Below are positions 11,558-23,499 of a stretch of DNA of 64,000 nt, piece after piece. Below the pieces are notes generated by a model that was given only the letters and a program-made list of their open reading frames with translations, was not told where the DNA came from and did no database searches. The stretch is from Daedaleopsis sinensis. Taxonomy: Eukaryota > Basidiomycota > Agaricomycetes > Polyporales > Polyporaceae. The position numbers were made by a program, and so were the translations under genes. Location of the stretch: positions 1-64,000 of the forward strand of contig CM066306.1 of assembly GCA_033807695.1 (NCBI GenBank). The letters are read 5' to 3'. Each line of letters starts with the position of its first letter. Within the stretch, counting starts at the first letter, position 1.

Positions 11558-12920
11558 CTACTTCCACGTGCCAGTGAGCGCGGCGTTGTCCTTGTCGTAC
11601 TCCTGGGTGTGCAACAGCCACAAGAAGACGCGGATGAAGTTCGGGAAGAGGTGTGTCGTATCGTGATGGCGAAAGAACGTCACCCACTCGTCCTTCATCT
11701 CCGGTAGAGCGCGATCAGGCACGTCGAAATTGGTGGTGGTTTTCAGACGGTCAAGTACCGTCCCAACTCGCGCGACGACGTAACACAGCGGTTTGATGAC
11801 TTCGCTGTACGGACAGTTCCTCGCGCCGGCCTTGTTCGGAGGGTGGAATCCAAACGGAACTATGGGCGTAGCCTGGATGATCTGGTGAGCGGATACTTCG
11901 GACACCTGTTTCTACCTCGCACACGTACCTGAGGGAGGTTACAAAAAAAGCAGAAGTGGGGGACGCGCGTCGCGACCGAGTTGCGAAAGGAGCCGTAGTC
12001 GGGGTTCATCGCCGTGTGACAAATGCCGGACTTGCAGTCGTCCAGCTTGTGGTCGGCGAGCTCGCCCTTGAGGGCGTAACATACAACGCACGACGTGTGG
12101 AACTCGGCCGCAGCGTTCAATATGAATGGGCCGAGCTCGGCGACCGCGCCTGGCAGAGAGTCGTCCCGACTGGGGTGAGGAATCCAAGGGGTTGCTTGGT
12201 TGTGTGCTGAGGGAGGAGCGCGGGAGTTGGCGTTGCGATTGTTGCGGGGATGGATCGCGTAGGGAGCTGGCCGAGGGCGGGCTTCGCGCCCGGGCTCGCG
12301 TCGAGCAGGACCAGTCGAGGTGGGAGTATGAATCACCTTGCGAGACAACTCCTTGCCGAAACCGTCGTAGTCGATCAAGAGGGAATACGGGTCGGAGGGA
12401 GTGGAAGGGGTGCCGGGGAACATGGACGCGGCTTCGAGAGGGCGAGGCCCGCGTATTGGAACGGTACGAATATCGACATTCGAAGGCGACATGCGGTGCT
12501 CCCCATACACGGAAACTGAGTGCCCGCCGATAGGGTGCTTCGAGCTCGAAGACCAGTAGGTCGTGGGATGAATGGCGGATAAGTTACGCTGACCAGCATC
12601 GGGGGAGGGGGAGCTTGGCGTGGCGGGGAACGTGGGGTCGTGGGCAGGGTAGAATGCGGAGTCGTGACCTGGGTAATGGTTGTGGTGGGAAGAGGGAGGA
12701 CTAGAAGGTATGACAAAATCTTCAGACCCCCAATCGCCATCTCCCTGGTTGGGAGAATCGGAGTCGTGGTGGGACATCGGAAAAGGACTCGAGGAGGCCT
12801 GGGTGGAGGAGCACTGAGTGGGAGGGCGCAGTTGAAGGACGCGAAACTTACCTGGCTGGAGCTCGTGAGTTCTGGGAGAGGAGGAGGAGAGGAGGGTTCG
12901 TGCTCGCGGCGTTCGGCCAT
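11558..12920 (-). CDS. Stand-alone TLH-type C-terminal domain protein, 420 aa
   Basis: Exons 12920-12852, 12798-11929 and 11881-11558, introns of 53 and 47 nt, 421 codons in all. The first ~220 residues are Ser/Pro/His-rich and probably disordered. The C-terminal part holds CVVCYALKGELADHKLDDC followed by CFFCNLPQ. The large RecQ-like helicase at 18-23.5 kb has CASCYARARHDYTDHHTPDC and CWFCTLPQ in the same order, and in both genes a phase-0 intron falls exactly after the Q of LPQ. I therefore see a shared domain, probably zinc-binding (inference from paired Cys/His), here without any helicase motor. It could be a regulator or competitor of the helicase, or the remnant of a truncated helicase gene re-fused to a new 5' end. 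The start is chosen because MAERREHEP joins in frame to the long exon across a GTAAGT...CAG intron. Confidence 0.75.
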
Positions 12921-13042
12921 AGCTGAATGGCGGGGAATGGGGGTGGAGAGGAAAGTGGGTTCATCGTCGCGAAACGCGTCCGCCTGGCTTAAGTCCCTCC
13001 GCCCGGTTGCGGAATACGAAGATCTGGTGGAGTGTTCGAGAA

Positions 13043-13345
13043 TTAATTGTCGGCGTGATGGTATCGTTGGCGCAAAGGGTCTCCGACGTCGCCTGCAAAT
13101 TCGACAGCGCTCGCTCTTCCGCCGGCGTCTTCGATCGCACACGAGTCCTCCTCTTCTGTGTTGCGCATGGGGGATGCAGGCCGCGACGCGTATTTGGCGA
13201 ATGACTGTGCGGTCAATGTTATCAGAAGCCGGCGCGCGAAGGGCGGGGACGCGTGTGCCTTGACGTGAACCTCTGTAGACGTACCGAAGTAGGGATTGTA
13301 GCCCGGGATCTGCCACTCTTGTGCCGCCTTCTTTCTTGGTCTCAT
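13043..13345 (-). CDS. Possible small gene, 100 aa, unknown
   Basis: An ATG-started frame (MRPRKKAAQEWQIPGYNPYF at the N-terminus) runs 100 codons to a stop, 123 bp upstream of the 420-aa gene and on the same strand. A second minus-strand frame over 13200-12980 is also protein-like, and a plausible 5' exon lies at 13587-13346, so the true exon structure is unresolved. No family is recognised. It could belong to the leader of the downstream gene or to a separate decayed gene. Confidence 0.35.
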   Translation of the reverse strand: MRPRKKAAQEWQIPGYNPYFGTSTEVHVKAHASPPFARRLLITLTAQSFAKYASRPASPMRNTEEEDSCAIEDAGGRASAVEFAGDVGDPLRQRYHHADN

Positions 13346-14139
13346 GCTGTCGTAGTCTGCTCATTGATAGCCCAGTCGCAGTGGACGACGACAACGACGT
13401 TTTCGTGAGTGCTGTAGTCGCTTATATTGGTTCGATCCTGCAAACCTTGCGAGCCAAAATGCGTACTGGCGGTGTTACGATAGTGGTGCGGCGGGACTTC
13501 TCGTGTGGCCTCACGTCTGAGGCGGACGGGCGCCATGATCGCATGTTCTGCAACGGGAAGTACATGCTGCTCTTCGGTAACCCGCATCTGGGAGAAATGA
13601 AAAGAAGCTGGAGTGTGTGGGTTGTTTAGCTACGCCGCCCGGGTTGGCAACTACCCGGGAAATCATTAATCGTAAACAACACGGCCTGTGTGGCTGGAAC
13701 GGAGTGATGACGACGGACGTGGCGGGTGGAGTGGCTCGGGGTGTGTGCGTGCGTCATACACGCGTCCCTAAAATGACGAGGTGTACGGAGCAACGCGCGG
13801 GTGTGCATTGCACGGCGCTGTAGCACGTGCGCGTGGACGGTAATATGTACCAAGGCAACGACGGCTAGCGGAGGACGGCAGCAGTGTGCACTTGCGGTGG
13901 CAGACCATGACAGGCGGGCGGTGGGTGTACTTCAAGACCTTACACGTCCGGATGTCGTGCATCGGCGAGAGCGCGTGCGGACAGGCTCGGGGGTCACCGC
14001 TCAACGGTCACCGCTCAAGACGTGGGCCCGGGTAGGGTCGTTTACGCTGGTTAGCAAAGTAAAGCAACCCTGAAGTAACTTGGGTATACACCGCACCCAG
14101 TCCTCAAATCTAACGCTGACATTGAACGTGTCCTCCGAC

Positions 14140-14815
14140 CATCTAAGCAGACTTGGGGCTAGGTACCGCATCACCCTAATCCCGCGCGACCTCGCCACCC
14201 AAGACATCGGACGAGAACACACGTTACTCACCAAGGTAGACAGTCTGTTGGAGTACAAAGACCCTCTTCGGCACATCCCACTCCCCAGCCACCTGTGGTC
14301 GATCTTGCGGAGGATGAGGGTGCTGTGTGCGGCTCATACGTCCAACAAGTCGTTCTATTGCGCCGTCGTTCTATTGCGCCTTAGACCAGAGTGCGAAGCC
14401 GATCGACCAAGGCGGAGAGTATGCGACGGCTGTGAGCCACAAGGGGAGCGTATAAGAAAGGCGAGATTTGTTCGCCCGAGAACCAGGAGGAGGTAGACCG
14501 TGTACTCCTCCGTCATCCGACCTGACCAGACTTGAGGCTGAGCAATGCAGCAACCGAGCCAGACCCGAACTTTACTCAAGACAGAACCTGCTAGTACTCA
14601 CCGAAGTACGCAGTCTGGTCAAGGGCCAAGATGCTCTTCAGCATACAATCTCGCGGGAGATGACGGCCGCGTGCGCGACGCACGTTCAAGTAGTCGTTCT
14701 ATTGCACTCGGAGTGCGTAGGCGATGGACTAAGCAAGTGTACGACAGCAGTGGCCCACATGGGGGACGTATGCAAGAGATATTCAGAGGTATTCGCGCGA
14801 GAGCAAGGAGGAAGG
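14140..14815. repeat. Diverged tandem duplication, ~350-bp unit
   Basis: About 14140-14495 and 14520-14815 share ordered landmarks: GACTTGRGGCT, a TTACTCACCRAGGTASRCAGTCTG-like stretch, AAGAYSCTCTTC, TAGTCGTTCTATTG/AAGTCGTTCTATTG and a final TTCGCGCGAGA/TTCGCCCGAGA with AGGAGG. On the minus strand both units read towards a similar GGTGAGTA splice-donor-like site. They look like duplicated, decayed exons of one gene. Confidence 0.5.
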
Positions 14816-15479
14816 CGGCGGGCTCTGTCTGCCGGCCTGCAGGAGGTTGCTGGATGCTGGCGGAGGGAGCGCGGGCCGGGCGCGACGGAAAGCTCTCTTC
14901 TCCTCCTCCTGCCAGCTCGACTCATCCACGTGCGCAGCCCCCGATTCCCTCCTGGTTCTACTAGCTACGTCTAAGTTTCGATGAATCTATAACCCTGACA
15001 TGGGACGGCTGTCCCTCGTACATATCGACTTCTGCCATCCGCGCGCAGCCTTCAAGTTCACTTCAAGGTCGCCCACCCAGCTCTGACATCCAGAGTCTCG
15101 CCCATTCCCAGCCGTCCCCGGGACCGATCAATGAGGAAGAGGAGCGCATATGTGCGTTTGCGTTGCGTCTGTGCACACGGGTCAGAGGATTAATGGTAAC
15201 ATGTGAGTACTTCCCTTGCCCTCCTCGCAACGCCACCCGGTCCCTTCTCTCCTCCCCCTTCTCCCGGGACTCTCACTGTACTTCTGGACCGTGCGGCGCA
15301 TGCAGTCGACGAGCACTGTGCATGGTCGTCTCAGTGACTGATATTCGTCTGTGTAAGCTAGCTGTCTGATCCTCCCTGCTTGCCCCTCTGCACCGGCCTG
15401 CGTCTGCACGGGAAACGCGCGTTCGGCTGTCCGATCTGTCTCAGTCGCCCGCATAGCTTTATCAAGAGGGTTCCGCCGC

Positions 15480-16290
15480 GCGACTACTATGGTATGTAAT
15501 GAGAATTCGCCCACCACTTTCCCGTACACCCTGCGAGACATCCTCCCGTCATCGTCTACCGTCTACTATGCTGACAACGTCCGTCTTCCGCAGATGGCCG
15601 AGGACCTGCCGCCGGGCTGCCGCCGCGAGCTTCGGAGTGCTGCCAGAGCCCAAGGCAAGTACGTCGAATATGGCCCTAAATCCAACCCTAAGGTACTTGC
15701 CATGATCCATTCAGTGTGCATGCGCCCGATGTCCCGAGCGCGGAGGCGCGTGGAGACCCGGCAGGTCGGTTCCGTGGTCTTTTCGCGTGCGCCGTGACGC
15801 TGCCGGTGTGCGCGATGGCGAGTGCGACGCGTAGCGTGCCTGAATCGGCGCCTTCGCGCATGCGACCTCGTGCGATCCACAGTCTATGGAGGCAGCATGA
15901 GCGGCGGTGAGTCAGTCAGAACAGTATACGCACGTACTGATCTGCTATCTGCATGTGGTCGGCTATGCTGACGAGGGCGGTCTCCCGCACACGGCAAAGT
16001 ACCTGCCGCCACCCTGCTGTCACGACCGTCCGAGATCATTACAACGAACATGGTCACGAATCGGATTTTTAGATACCGTGATGCGTTCACTGTGCACCCA
16101 ACGCTGAGGACGAGCGACAAAGACCATTCACAAGAGCATGCGCGATCTTTTGCGACCCAGTCTATGAAGCAAGCATGAGCGGCGGTGAGTCGCTCGAACA
16201 CCGTACACATGTATTCACCTTCTCTTAGGCAAATGTGCCCCTAGTGCGGGCTTACTGAGTTCTATCGCCACCATCATGGGCGCGAGTCGC
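15480..16290 (+). repeat. Diverged duplication containing exon-like segment
   Basis: The first copy has a textbook intron end (TATGCTGAC branch site, then CCGCAG) before an ATG frame beginning MAEDLPPGCRRELRSAARAQ, and later CAGTCTATGGAGGCAGCATG followed by AGCGGCGGTGAGTC. The second copy repeats GGCTATGCTGACGAGGGCGG, an AKYLPPPCC frame and CAGTCTATGAAGCAAGCATG with the same GGTGAGTC donor, but its frame is broken. I infer tandem gene duplication followed by decay. Function unknown. Confidence 0.45.
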
Positions 16291-18017
16291 GCGTGTCTTG
16301 CACTCGGAAACGTGAGGAAGAACTGATCTCTTCCCAACCCAAATTTTCAGGACTCAGGACCCTCTTGCGAGGTAGCGGTGCGTTCGACAACGCTTGCCCT
16401 CGTCTGAGGATAACTTGCGCTGGGGGAAGTCCTAGCGCTGAAGCAGTAGATTTCCCGCGAGAGGAAGAGCATTATCAAGGTTTGAACTACACGACTCAGG
16501 CGTGACACTTCACGTCGCGAACCAGAGTTTCGCTCGAGCGCGAAGTATATGGTCCAACTCAACACCAGGTTAGCATCGTGAGGATCAGTGCGACTTGATA
16601 TGGCGGAGGCGGATGCGGAGGACGAAAGTGATTTGACGCTAAAGCTAAATGCGCGCGCGTCCCTGCAGTCCTCTCGCTAGTAGGGTCTTCTTGCCCTTCG
16701 CACGCACAGCGGCCTGCCGGGCAAGATGGACTATCAGCTCCGCCAAAGCTAAGATGGATAAGGACTCGCTCTGGCGTCAGCCTGCGACAATCCGCGGCCT
16801 CGGTCGACGGCATCTCCAACATCTTCATCGGTACGTCGCCTCCTCACTCACCCTCCCTATCGATCGCTTCTCGTACGAGCACTCACCGCTAACTTTCCCC
16901 CCCGCTCCTTGAACGCTCTCGACCAGTCCATACATCTTCCTGCGCACACCGAGACGACTCTGTTCCCGGGAACCCTGATGCACGGCTAGGCGCGCGCATG
17001 TCGAACATGGTGAGCACACACGACAACATTCATCTACCAAGTTGATCCCAGGGGTCTCTCCGCTATCTGGTCTCTATCTCGACCGATGGAACTTTGACTA
17101 CGCCGGCGGAAGTCAACACTGCAGTACGACGCACTCATGAAGGGGTACCTCGATAGCTCCAGGTGCGTACGTGCTCTCTGTGGAGCTTTACTCATCTTAA
17201 TCCTCCCCCGCTCGCTCTGTGTCATGCTTCGCACTGCAAACTATGTCGCGCTGCTCCGCGGAACTTGGATACGTAGGGCGCCATGGTGAAAGGTTTATGC
17301 CGTGCTTCCGTCAGATCCTGACACTGACCTCCCTCGCGCTCGTTATCGATGCAGCACCGATGAACCGACCGCCCGTACCCTGCTTGTGGGCTGTATAAAA
17401 GTGCGCCGTCGTTGAGCTCGACCTCGGTGGGCTGGGTGCACGGAAGTGCTATCCCGGCCGTACTGGCTGGCGCGGCGATGCGGAGCCGAGCGGTGGGACT
17501 CCATGCCCCGCAAGGCCGTAATCATGACGATAGTGCAAGCTCGGAGGGGCCAAGCAGTATGCCAGCGTCCCTCAAGGTGCCCTTCAGCACTTGGGATGCA
17601 CACCGCGGGGCTGAAGGACTGCCACAACGACAGGTGGCATCGTGCACTGGCGACGTCGGTAGTGGCGTGTCCACGTCGACTGACAGTCAGCGGCGTTGGT
17701 GGCTACACATGGTGGACGTCGTCAAGCACCGTGGCCGAAAGTAAAGTAACTATATTGCAATGCGAGTCTGTGTGCTTTCTATGATAGACGATTCCACGCG
17801 CAATACAAGTACATGCACCGTGATCGCGGTCGGTCTCCCCATGCCTTGAACGCGGACGCCACCATGCGGAGCGGAAGAGTTTGTTCTGCTCGTACCTACA
17901 ATGAGCGGGAATAAGATAATACGAAGTAATTAGTGTTGCAATGTCGCTACGTGCGGAACAACGAAAGACGAGGTAGTGCCGTACCTATATGTGTGGGGGT
18001 TCAACGCATTGAGCCCG

Positions 18018-21000
18018 TCAAGTCTCATGTGTCCGTCGCATTCGTGCGATCAGCCACTCAACGACCAGAAGATGGTTGCGAATGGTCTCTTCAGGGGACC
18101 GTCTGGAGAGCCAACGCGGCCACTGCATGACACTATCAGGAAGTCGATGTCCGCCAGGAGGGTTGGTGGATATAGCTAGGAGGATGTCGCCATCGGGATC
18201 GTGCATCGCTGTGTAGATCATCGCCTTCGCGACATCGTGGTTCCTGCAGGCGGTTCCGTTCGAGACCCGGTGAAATGCGCCACCCTAAACGTGCGATTAG
18301 CGAGTTGCCTATTCGACGTGGAAAACACGGACCTGGGGAAGTGTGCAGAACCAGCAATAGCCCTCTGGCAGTTGGAACCCTCCTCTGCCCGCCTTGAACG
18401 CAAGATATCCTGAGTGGCGCTCGGTGAGCGCTGGTTGGAGGTGCGGACAATCCGGGGTATGGTGATCGGTGTAGTCGTGGCGTGCGCGAGCGTAGCACGA
18501 CGCGCAGCCTTTGCGCACAGTGTCTAGCACTTTTGAGATGGCGATGATACGATTCTTGGCCAATTTCAGAGCGGTGCGGTGTATGGCGGTGTCGAGTTGT
18601 ATGGCCGGAGTCGGGTTATTAGTCCGAATCACACGGTGGCCCGTGGAGAGAGGGCGTGACATATGCTCGCGACAGTAGTCGCAGAAATTGGGGTCGGGCA
18701 GTTCGATGCAAGAGGTGCGGGTGCCGTCGAGGAATTGCGAGATGATGAGTCTTCTACACTGTCCTGCGTTCGAGATCATATCCAACATGGGGTAATAGCC
18801 GAAGCGGTCCTTGTTCACCGCAGGAACAGTCCCCGGGTTCGCCTTCCATCCCTCCCATGTTACAATGATCGACGACGAAGGTGCGCGATCGCGGCCGGCC
18901 CGTCCGCTCTCTTGAGCGTAACAGATCAAATCGTAGGGCGCTCCGAAATGGAAAACATGTCGAACATTCGGAAGATCGATGCCGTTCCCGAGCGACGTGG
19001 TCGACGCGATGGCGGGCTGCGCGCCGGACACGTAGTCTGAGAAGACTCGGGTCCTCTCCTCCGTCGACAGCTGGGAGTGATAGAAAGGAATGCCGAGCTT
19101 CTTGGCGACCACAATGACCTCCATGGTTGTACGGGCGAATACCATGACACGTTCACCGCGGGTGTACGTCTCGCGGGCGCGAGATACCTCCTCGACTAGT
19201 CTGATGAGGGCGTCGTTCCTGGTACGAGCGATATGCACGTGGTAGCCAATCTCGGGCCGGGCGCCAGGTATGCGGAGCGTAGCGTAGGTCGACACGCCGA
19301 ACTGAGGGTAGATCTCGGCCTCGAGCGAGATCGGAAATGTAGCGGTTAAGATGACGAGGCAGACCGCCACCAAACGAATCGTCGCCAACCTCCTCATGCA
19401 CCACCGAAAGCGCGAGTGCTGGAGCATGACGTGGGCCTCTTCTAGTATGATGCGAGCTAGAATGCGCTGCTCGCTACGGACGATGAGGTAATGGTGGAAG
19501 TTGACCTTTGCAGCCTCCTCGACCGAGGCGAACACTATGGATGTGAGCGGGTTCTCGTTGACTCCAGACTTCCATCGGCTGTGGGATATGCGAAACTGTT
19601 CACACCGCCGCTCGAGGTCTGGGAGCAGTCCGTCTAGCGGCGTTATGATGACTGTCGTGAGGCCGGGCTCGAAGATGGCGGCTGGGATAAGCATCATCAT
19701 GGTCTTCCCGTAGCCGGTGGGCATGACAGCTAATATGTTCTCCGCACGGTTGAGCAGGCGCTGCAGGAGTTCAGCTTGCTGCGGAGACTTGAACGAAGCG
19801 TTCGCGTCGCTTGTGAACTGCCGAAGGCCTTTGAGCAGCTCGGGCTGAGGGTTGACGTGATTCGGAGGTGAGGTAGAGGTGCTTTTCGGTTGAGGGCTCT
19901 GTCGAAGAAGCGACGCATAGTCGGCCCAGGCGGCGGCCATGGTGGTGGTCATCTCCGTGCGCAGAGTGTCGACGAGGGCGGGGCCGAGGATACCAATCAG
20001 GTCGGTCGACAGGGCGGGAGGGTCCGCCCTGGGGCCAACTGCGGCGGTTGGGGTGTCTGTGTACGTGGAGAGGCCTATAAGTACGTGCCACCGTTCGCTC
20101 GATCGAATGTGTCGCCTGACGCGGTCATTGTTAGCTCCAAACACCGAATGGTTGCTGTTGGCGTAAACCGTCATCGCCGTGCGCGTTGTGTGGCCCCGTT
20201 GCTCGTCCTCTGGCCGGCTGGCGAGAGGACCATCGCTGGTCTCCTGAACCTCTTCGGGAAGCATTGCAGCGGCGTGGTGAGAGCAAACGGCGGCGGTGAT
20301 GTGCCGCCACTCTCGGAGACCGATGGGGGTGTCAAGGTGCAGGTCTGTGTCTTCTTGCAGATATCCGCTGAAGTCGCTGGATGTGAGTTCGCCTTCGAGT
20401 CCAGGGAATACGAGGGTGTGCATGCGTTGAATGATATCCGGCCGATCTTTAAAGACTTCCGCCACGAAAACCCTTTGAAGTGGACGGATGACTGTCATGT
20501 GCCATATGAAAGCTTGCGCGACCTCAGGTGGAGGAACCCGGACGATTGCTGAGTCGTTGCCGGACTATTGAATGCAAAGCAGGCGGTGAGTGATAGTCGT
20601 GAGTACACATCGATGCATAGCGCTCACCACTCCCGTCTTTTTGTTGTAGCCGAACAAGAGGCACAGACGTCCGTACATCAAGAACACGCTGCGAATGGCG
20701 GCTGGCGCGTTCACTAGCAGGATCGGCTCCCACTCCGTGCCTCTCGCGGGTTGACCGGAACTGAGGTGGAGTGCCGACCATAACCGCGCCTCGGCTTCTT
20801 CGGCAGACCGCAAGAACTCGATAAGGAGCGCGTGATGCCAGCGGGCGCCATCCTCATCTGCGACCACATATCGGTTGCGAAACGCTTCGTTGTATAGGAA
20901 TACATCAAGCAACGCGCGTCCCATGTGTGTCGCGTTGTTGCGAGGGTCTTGAAACACTCCGTAGTTGGGGCTGGCTTGGCGCGTCTCGGCGTGCCATTTG

Positions 21001-23499
21001 CTGAGATCGCTTTCGAACTGAAACTCTACGGAGTCTATCTTCATGAGGCCGCAAAGGAGGCGCTTCTCAACGATTTGTGCCCAGTCCGCGAGGATCCCAC
21101 GGACAGCGCGGCCAATGTCTTGGAGGTGCACGAAGGTGCCGGAGACGATGAGACGGGTAGCATGAATGTCGGTGAACGTTACAATCGGTTCGACTTCTTC
21201 CTTCGTCCTAACGTGGACTGTCCTCTCTGCGATGTGTGCGAGGTACGAAAAAGGTCGCTCGGTCTCGTTGGACAACAGCGGAGCGAATGGCTCGTACTCC
21301 CTGAAGAAGACGCTGTGAGTAGCGCATACTCTGTGGAGTGGAAGGGACGTACACGAGGAACGCCCGATTCGACTTTTGGCAGATCGAGCGGACATGGTGG
21401 AAGACTACGGCTCGCACAACGTATATAGTCTGCGCATTGTTGTGGCCAATCGTTGACGCGGCTTGGAACTGTCCGTTGGCGTGAAGAGAGTTGAAAATAG
21501 TGAAGTGCATCAAGGGCGACCAGGAGAGGTCGAGGATGCTGCCGGGAGGCTCTGCTGAAACGATGGACCACATGACCTCGTGGAGCTGTCGAACCTGCGA
21601 GGACAGCGTAGTGCGTTCTTCGAGACGGCAGACGAACGCGGCGCATGCCGCATCTTGAACAGTAGTGAGCTCGCATGGGTATTCTTCCACCATACCCAGG
21701 TGCAGTCGAACGAGGAACGACACTAGTCTTGCAAATGTCTTCGTGTATGCTGTCAAGGAGCTGGGCTGGATGGCCCGGAAGGAGTATGAGTTATGTACAG
21801 TCCTGTGGGTACTGCTTTAAGACGACGCCGATGAAGTGAGAATAAAAATGTACTCACTGATTGAACTGCGCGAGGCGCTTTTTGATCGCGTGATTCGCAA
21901 CCTTGAGCGTGGTGTGGACGTCGGCGAGATACTGAGTGCAAACGGGCAGAATCGCTGACAACACTGCGTCGTCGTCGGAGAGCGATACCCATTCAACGAC
22001 CTCGGTCGCATCGAGGCCTGTCACTCGAGCATTCCAGCCCTCCAGCCTGCAGAACGCGGTGGCCGCATTCGTGTGCGTGAGCGCCGGGATGATCGAGCTG
22101 CTCGTTCTGTCGTTGTCGATGGAATCCAGGGCCTTCTGTCGGAGTCCTTCAAGACCGTTCCGGACAAGGTCGAATGTGGGCGGTGCTGGTATGGTGACGG
22201 GGAAATAACGACGACCTGGCCCTTGTCGCAACATCTGAGCATATCCAATCTCGGCTGAGGGTTCGGGCCCCACTCCGTTCCTACAGGTGTAGGTATGCCC
22301 CCGGAAAGTGTTAACGCTTTTGTAAGCACGACGGCAGACCGGACAAATCAGTCGCCGCTCCAGCCGAAGGCCGTAGATGGCGACAGTTGGAATTTGGGCA
22401 GGGATGGAGGGAATCGTATCAGGTCGAACCAGGTATTGTTGAGCTACGTACGCCGCTAGCTCGGCAAGGTGCTGGGCGGTCAGCCGGAAATTGTGCTGTT
22501 TAATGTGGCGAGGAAGTGTAGAGGGATCGACGCAGGTCATGCACGTCAGGCATATCAGGACGTGGAGTTGCTGGTTGACGACGAGATGGTACGGCGCGAG
22601 CTTCGAGTCGTCGATGACTGTGTCGATGTCAGGATAAAGCACCGGAAGATCTGTCATAGAGGATTGATCGTCGAATGCTATGGTCGCAGCGGGGTCGGCT
22701 GTGCTGGTGGCACTTCTGTCCTGCGGCCTCTGCGATTGGGAGAATGGTGGTGTATCTTCGGAGATGGCGGACGTTCCAACAGAATACGGAATGGGACTGC
22801 TACGAATCTCCGATGCTGATCGATCTGGCGTGTCGTCAAGAGGCGAGGTGGCCGGCTCCGATGGCAACAAGGAATTGAACAGCGGTGGTTCGGGGGAGAT
22901 TGACTGAGGCAGATCGTCCGAAGGCGGGGATGGAAATGAGTCGGAGGCCGTGCCTAAGCGGCTGTGAGTGTGTCATCAAGCCCAAGCCCGAGTTTCAGCA
23001 ATGTCGTACCTTTCGAGCTGCGTTGGTCGAGTGACATCGGGACTTCGTGGTCCGCAGCCAAAGAAGGGGATCTGCAATCTGTAAAATCCAACATTGATTG
23101 CGGGGCCATGTCGCCGCTCGGCTGGTGTGTGAGGTGGCATGTGGTGGCGTGCGTCTGTATAGGTCTTTGAGCAAAGTTTCGCAGGGAATATATATCGGTG
23201 AACGGTTGACTGACCTTCATGTTTTCGACTTGACCATCCTCGTAGTCACAAAGCGGACACTGCAGACTTGGTGGTCCATCGTCCGCCGTTCTCCTCCGTA
23301 CAACGAGAAGCTGTTGGGCCTCGCCGAACGCGATTGTGACGTTTTCGCAGTGGAAACTGCGTACATGCTTCGCTAAATCCTTCGGATAGAACCGAGTCGG
23401 GTTGTCGCACTTTTGACAACGCCTGCAGAGATATAAGTTGCTGATACGTGTGCTGAGTAATAGTGTATAGTGTTACCTTCTGCGTTGACTATCGACCAT
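18018..23499 (-). CDS. Telomere-linked RecQ-like DNA helicase, 1690 aa
   Basis: Eight exons (23499-23477, 23422-23215, 23121-23010, 22953-21858, 21802-21353, 21312-20628, 20564-18333, 18284-18018) close to 1691 codons. In order: an N-terminal C2H2 finger (C10-x2-C13-x13-H27-x4-H32) and a CPLC pair near 63-66; an OrsD-like segment with two finger-like motifs (CLTC...HIKQH about 249-268, CPVC...GHTYTC about 318-338); a middle region of ~400 residues; then the RecQ motor with MPTGYGKT (about 1139-1146), EEAH where RecQ usually has DEAH/DEVH (about 1233), LTATFP, a SLGNGIDLPNV motif V and QESGRAGRD (about 1409). A RecQ-type Cys4 zinc site follows (about 1461-1489), then the CxxCYA...DHxxxDC...CWFCTLPQ domain shared with the 420-aa gene. 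Telomere-linked helicases of this kind are known next to fungal telomeres. Expected role: ATP-dependent 3'-5' unwinding in the nucleus. The 40-nt fifth intron is the weakest joint. Confidence 0.9.

Larger units (their letters stand above)
13600..18017. other. Decayed, locally duplicated gene-like DNA
   Basis: No complete gene could be built in these 4.4 kb. Two segments look like tandem copies of the same exon-bearing DNA (listed separately at 14140-14815 and 15480-16290). Other open frames, such as minus 15541-15182 and plus 17446-17784, lack splice support or recognisable motifs. The sequence is GC-rich and resembles an old gene cluster that has lost function. Confidence 0.45.

Noticed and set aside
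11091..11666. 191-aa plus-strand ORF
   Set aside because: No ATG start at its 5' end, repeat-driven composition, and its 3' part lies antisense to the better supported 420-aa gene.
12375..13394. 339-aa minus-strand ORF, longest in its area
   Set aside because: Shadow frame: Arg/Pro-rich without domains, and it overlaps in another frame the spliced gene whose C-terminus matches the helicase tail.
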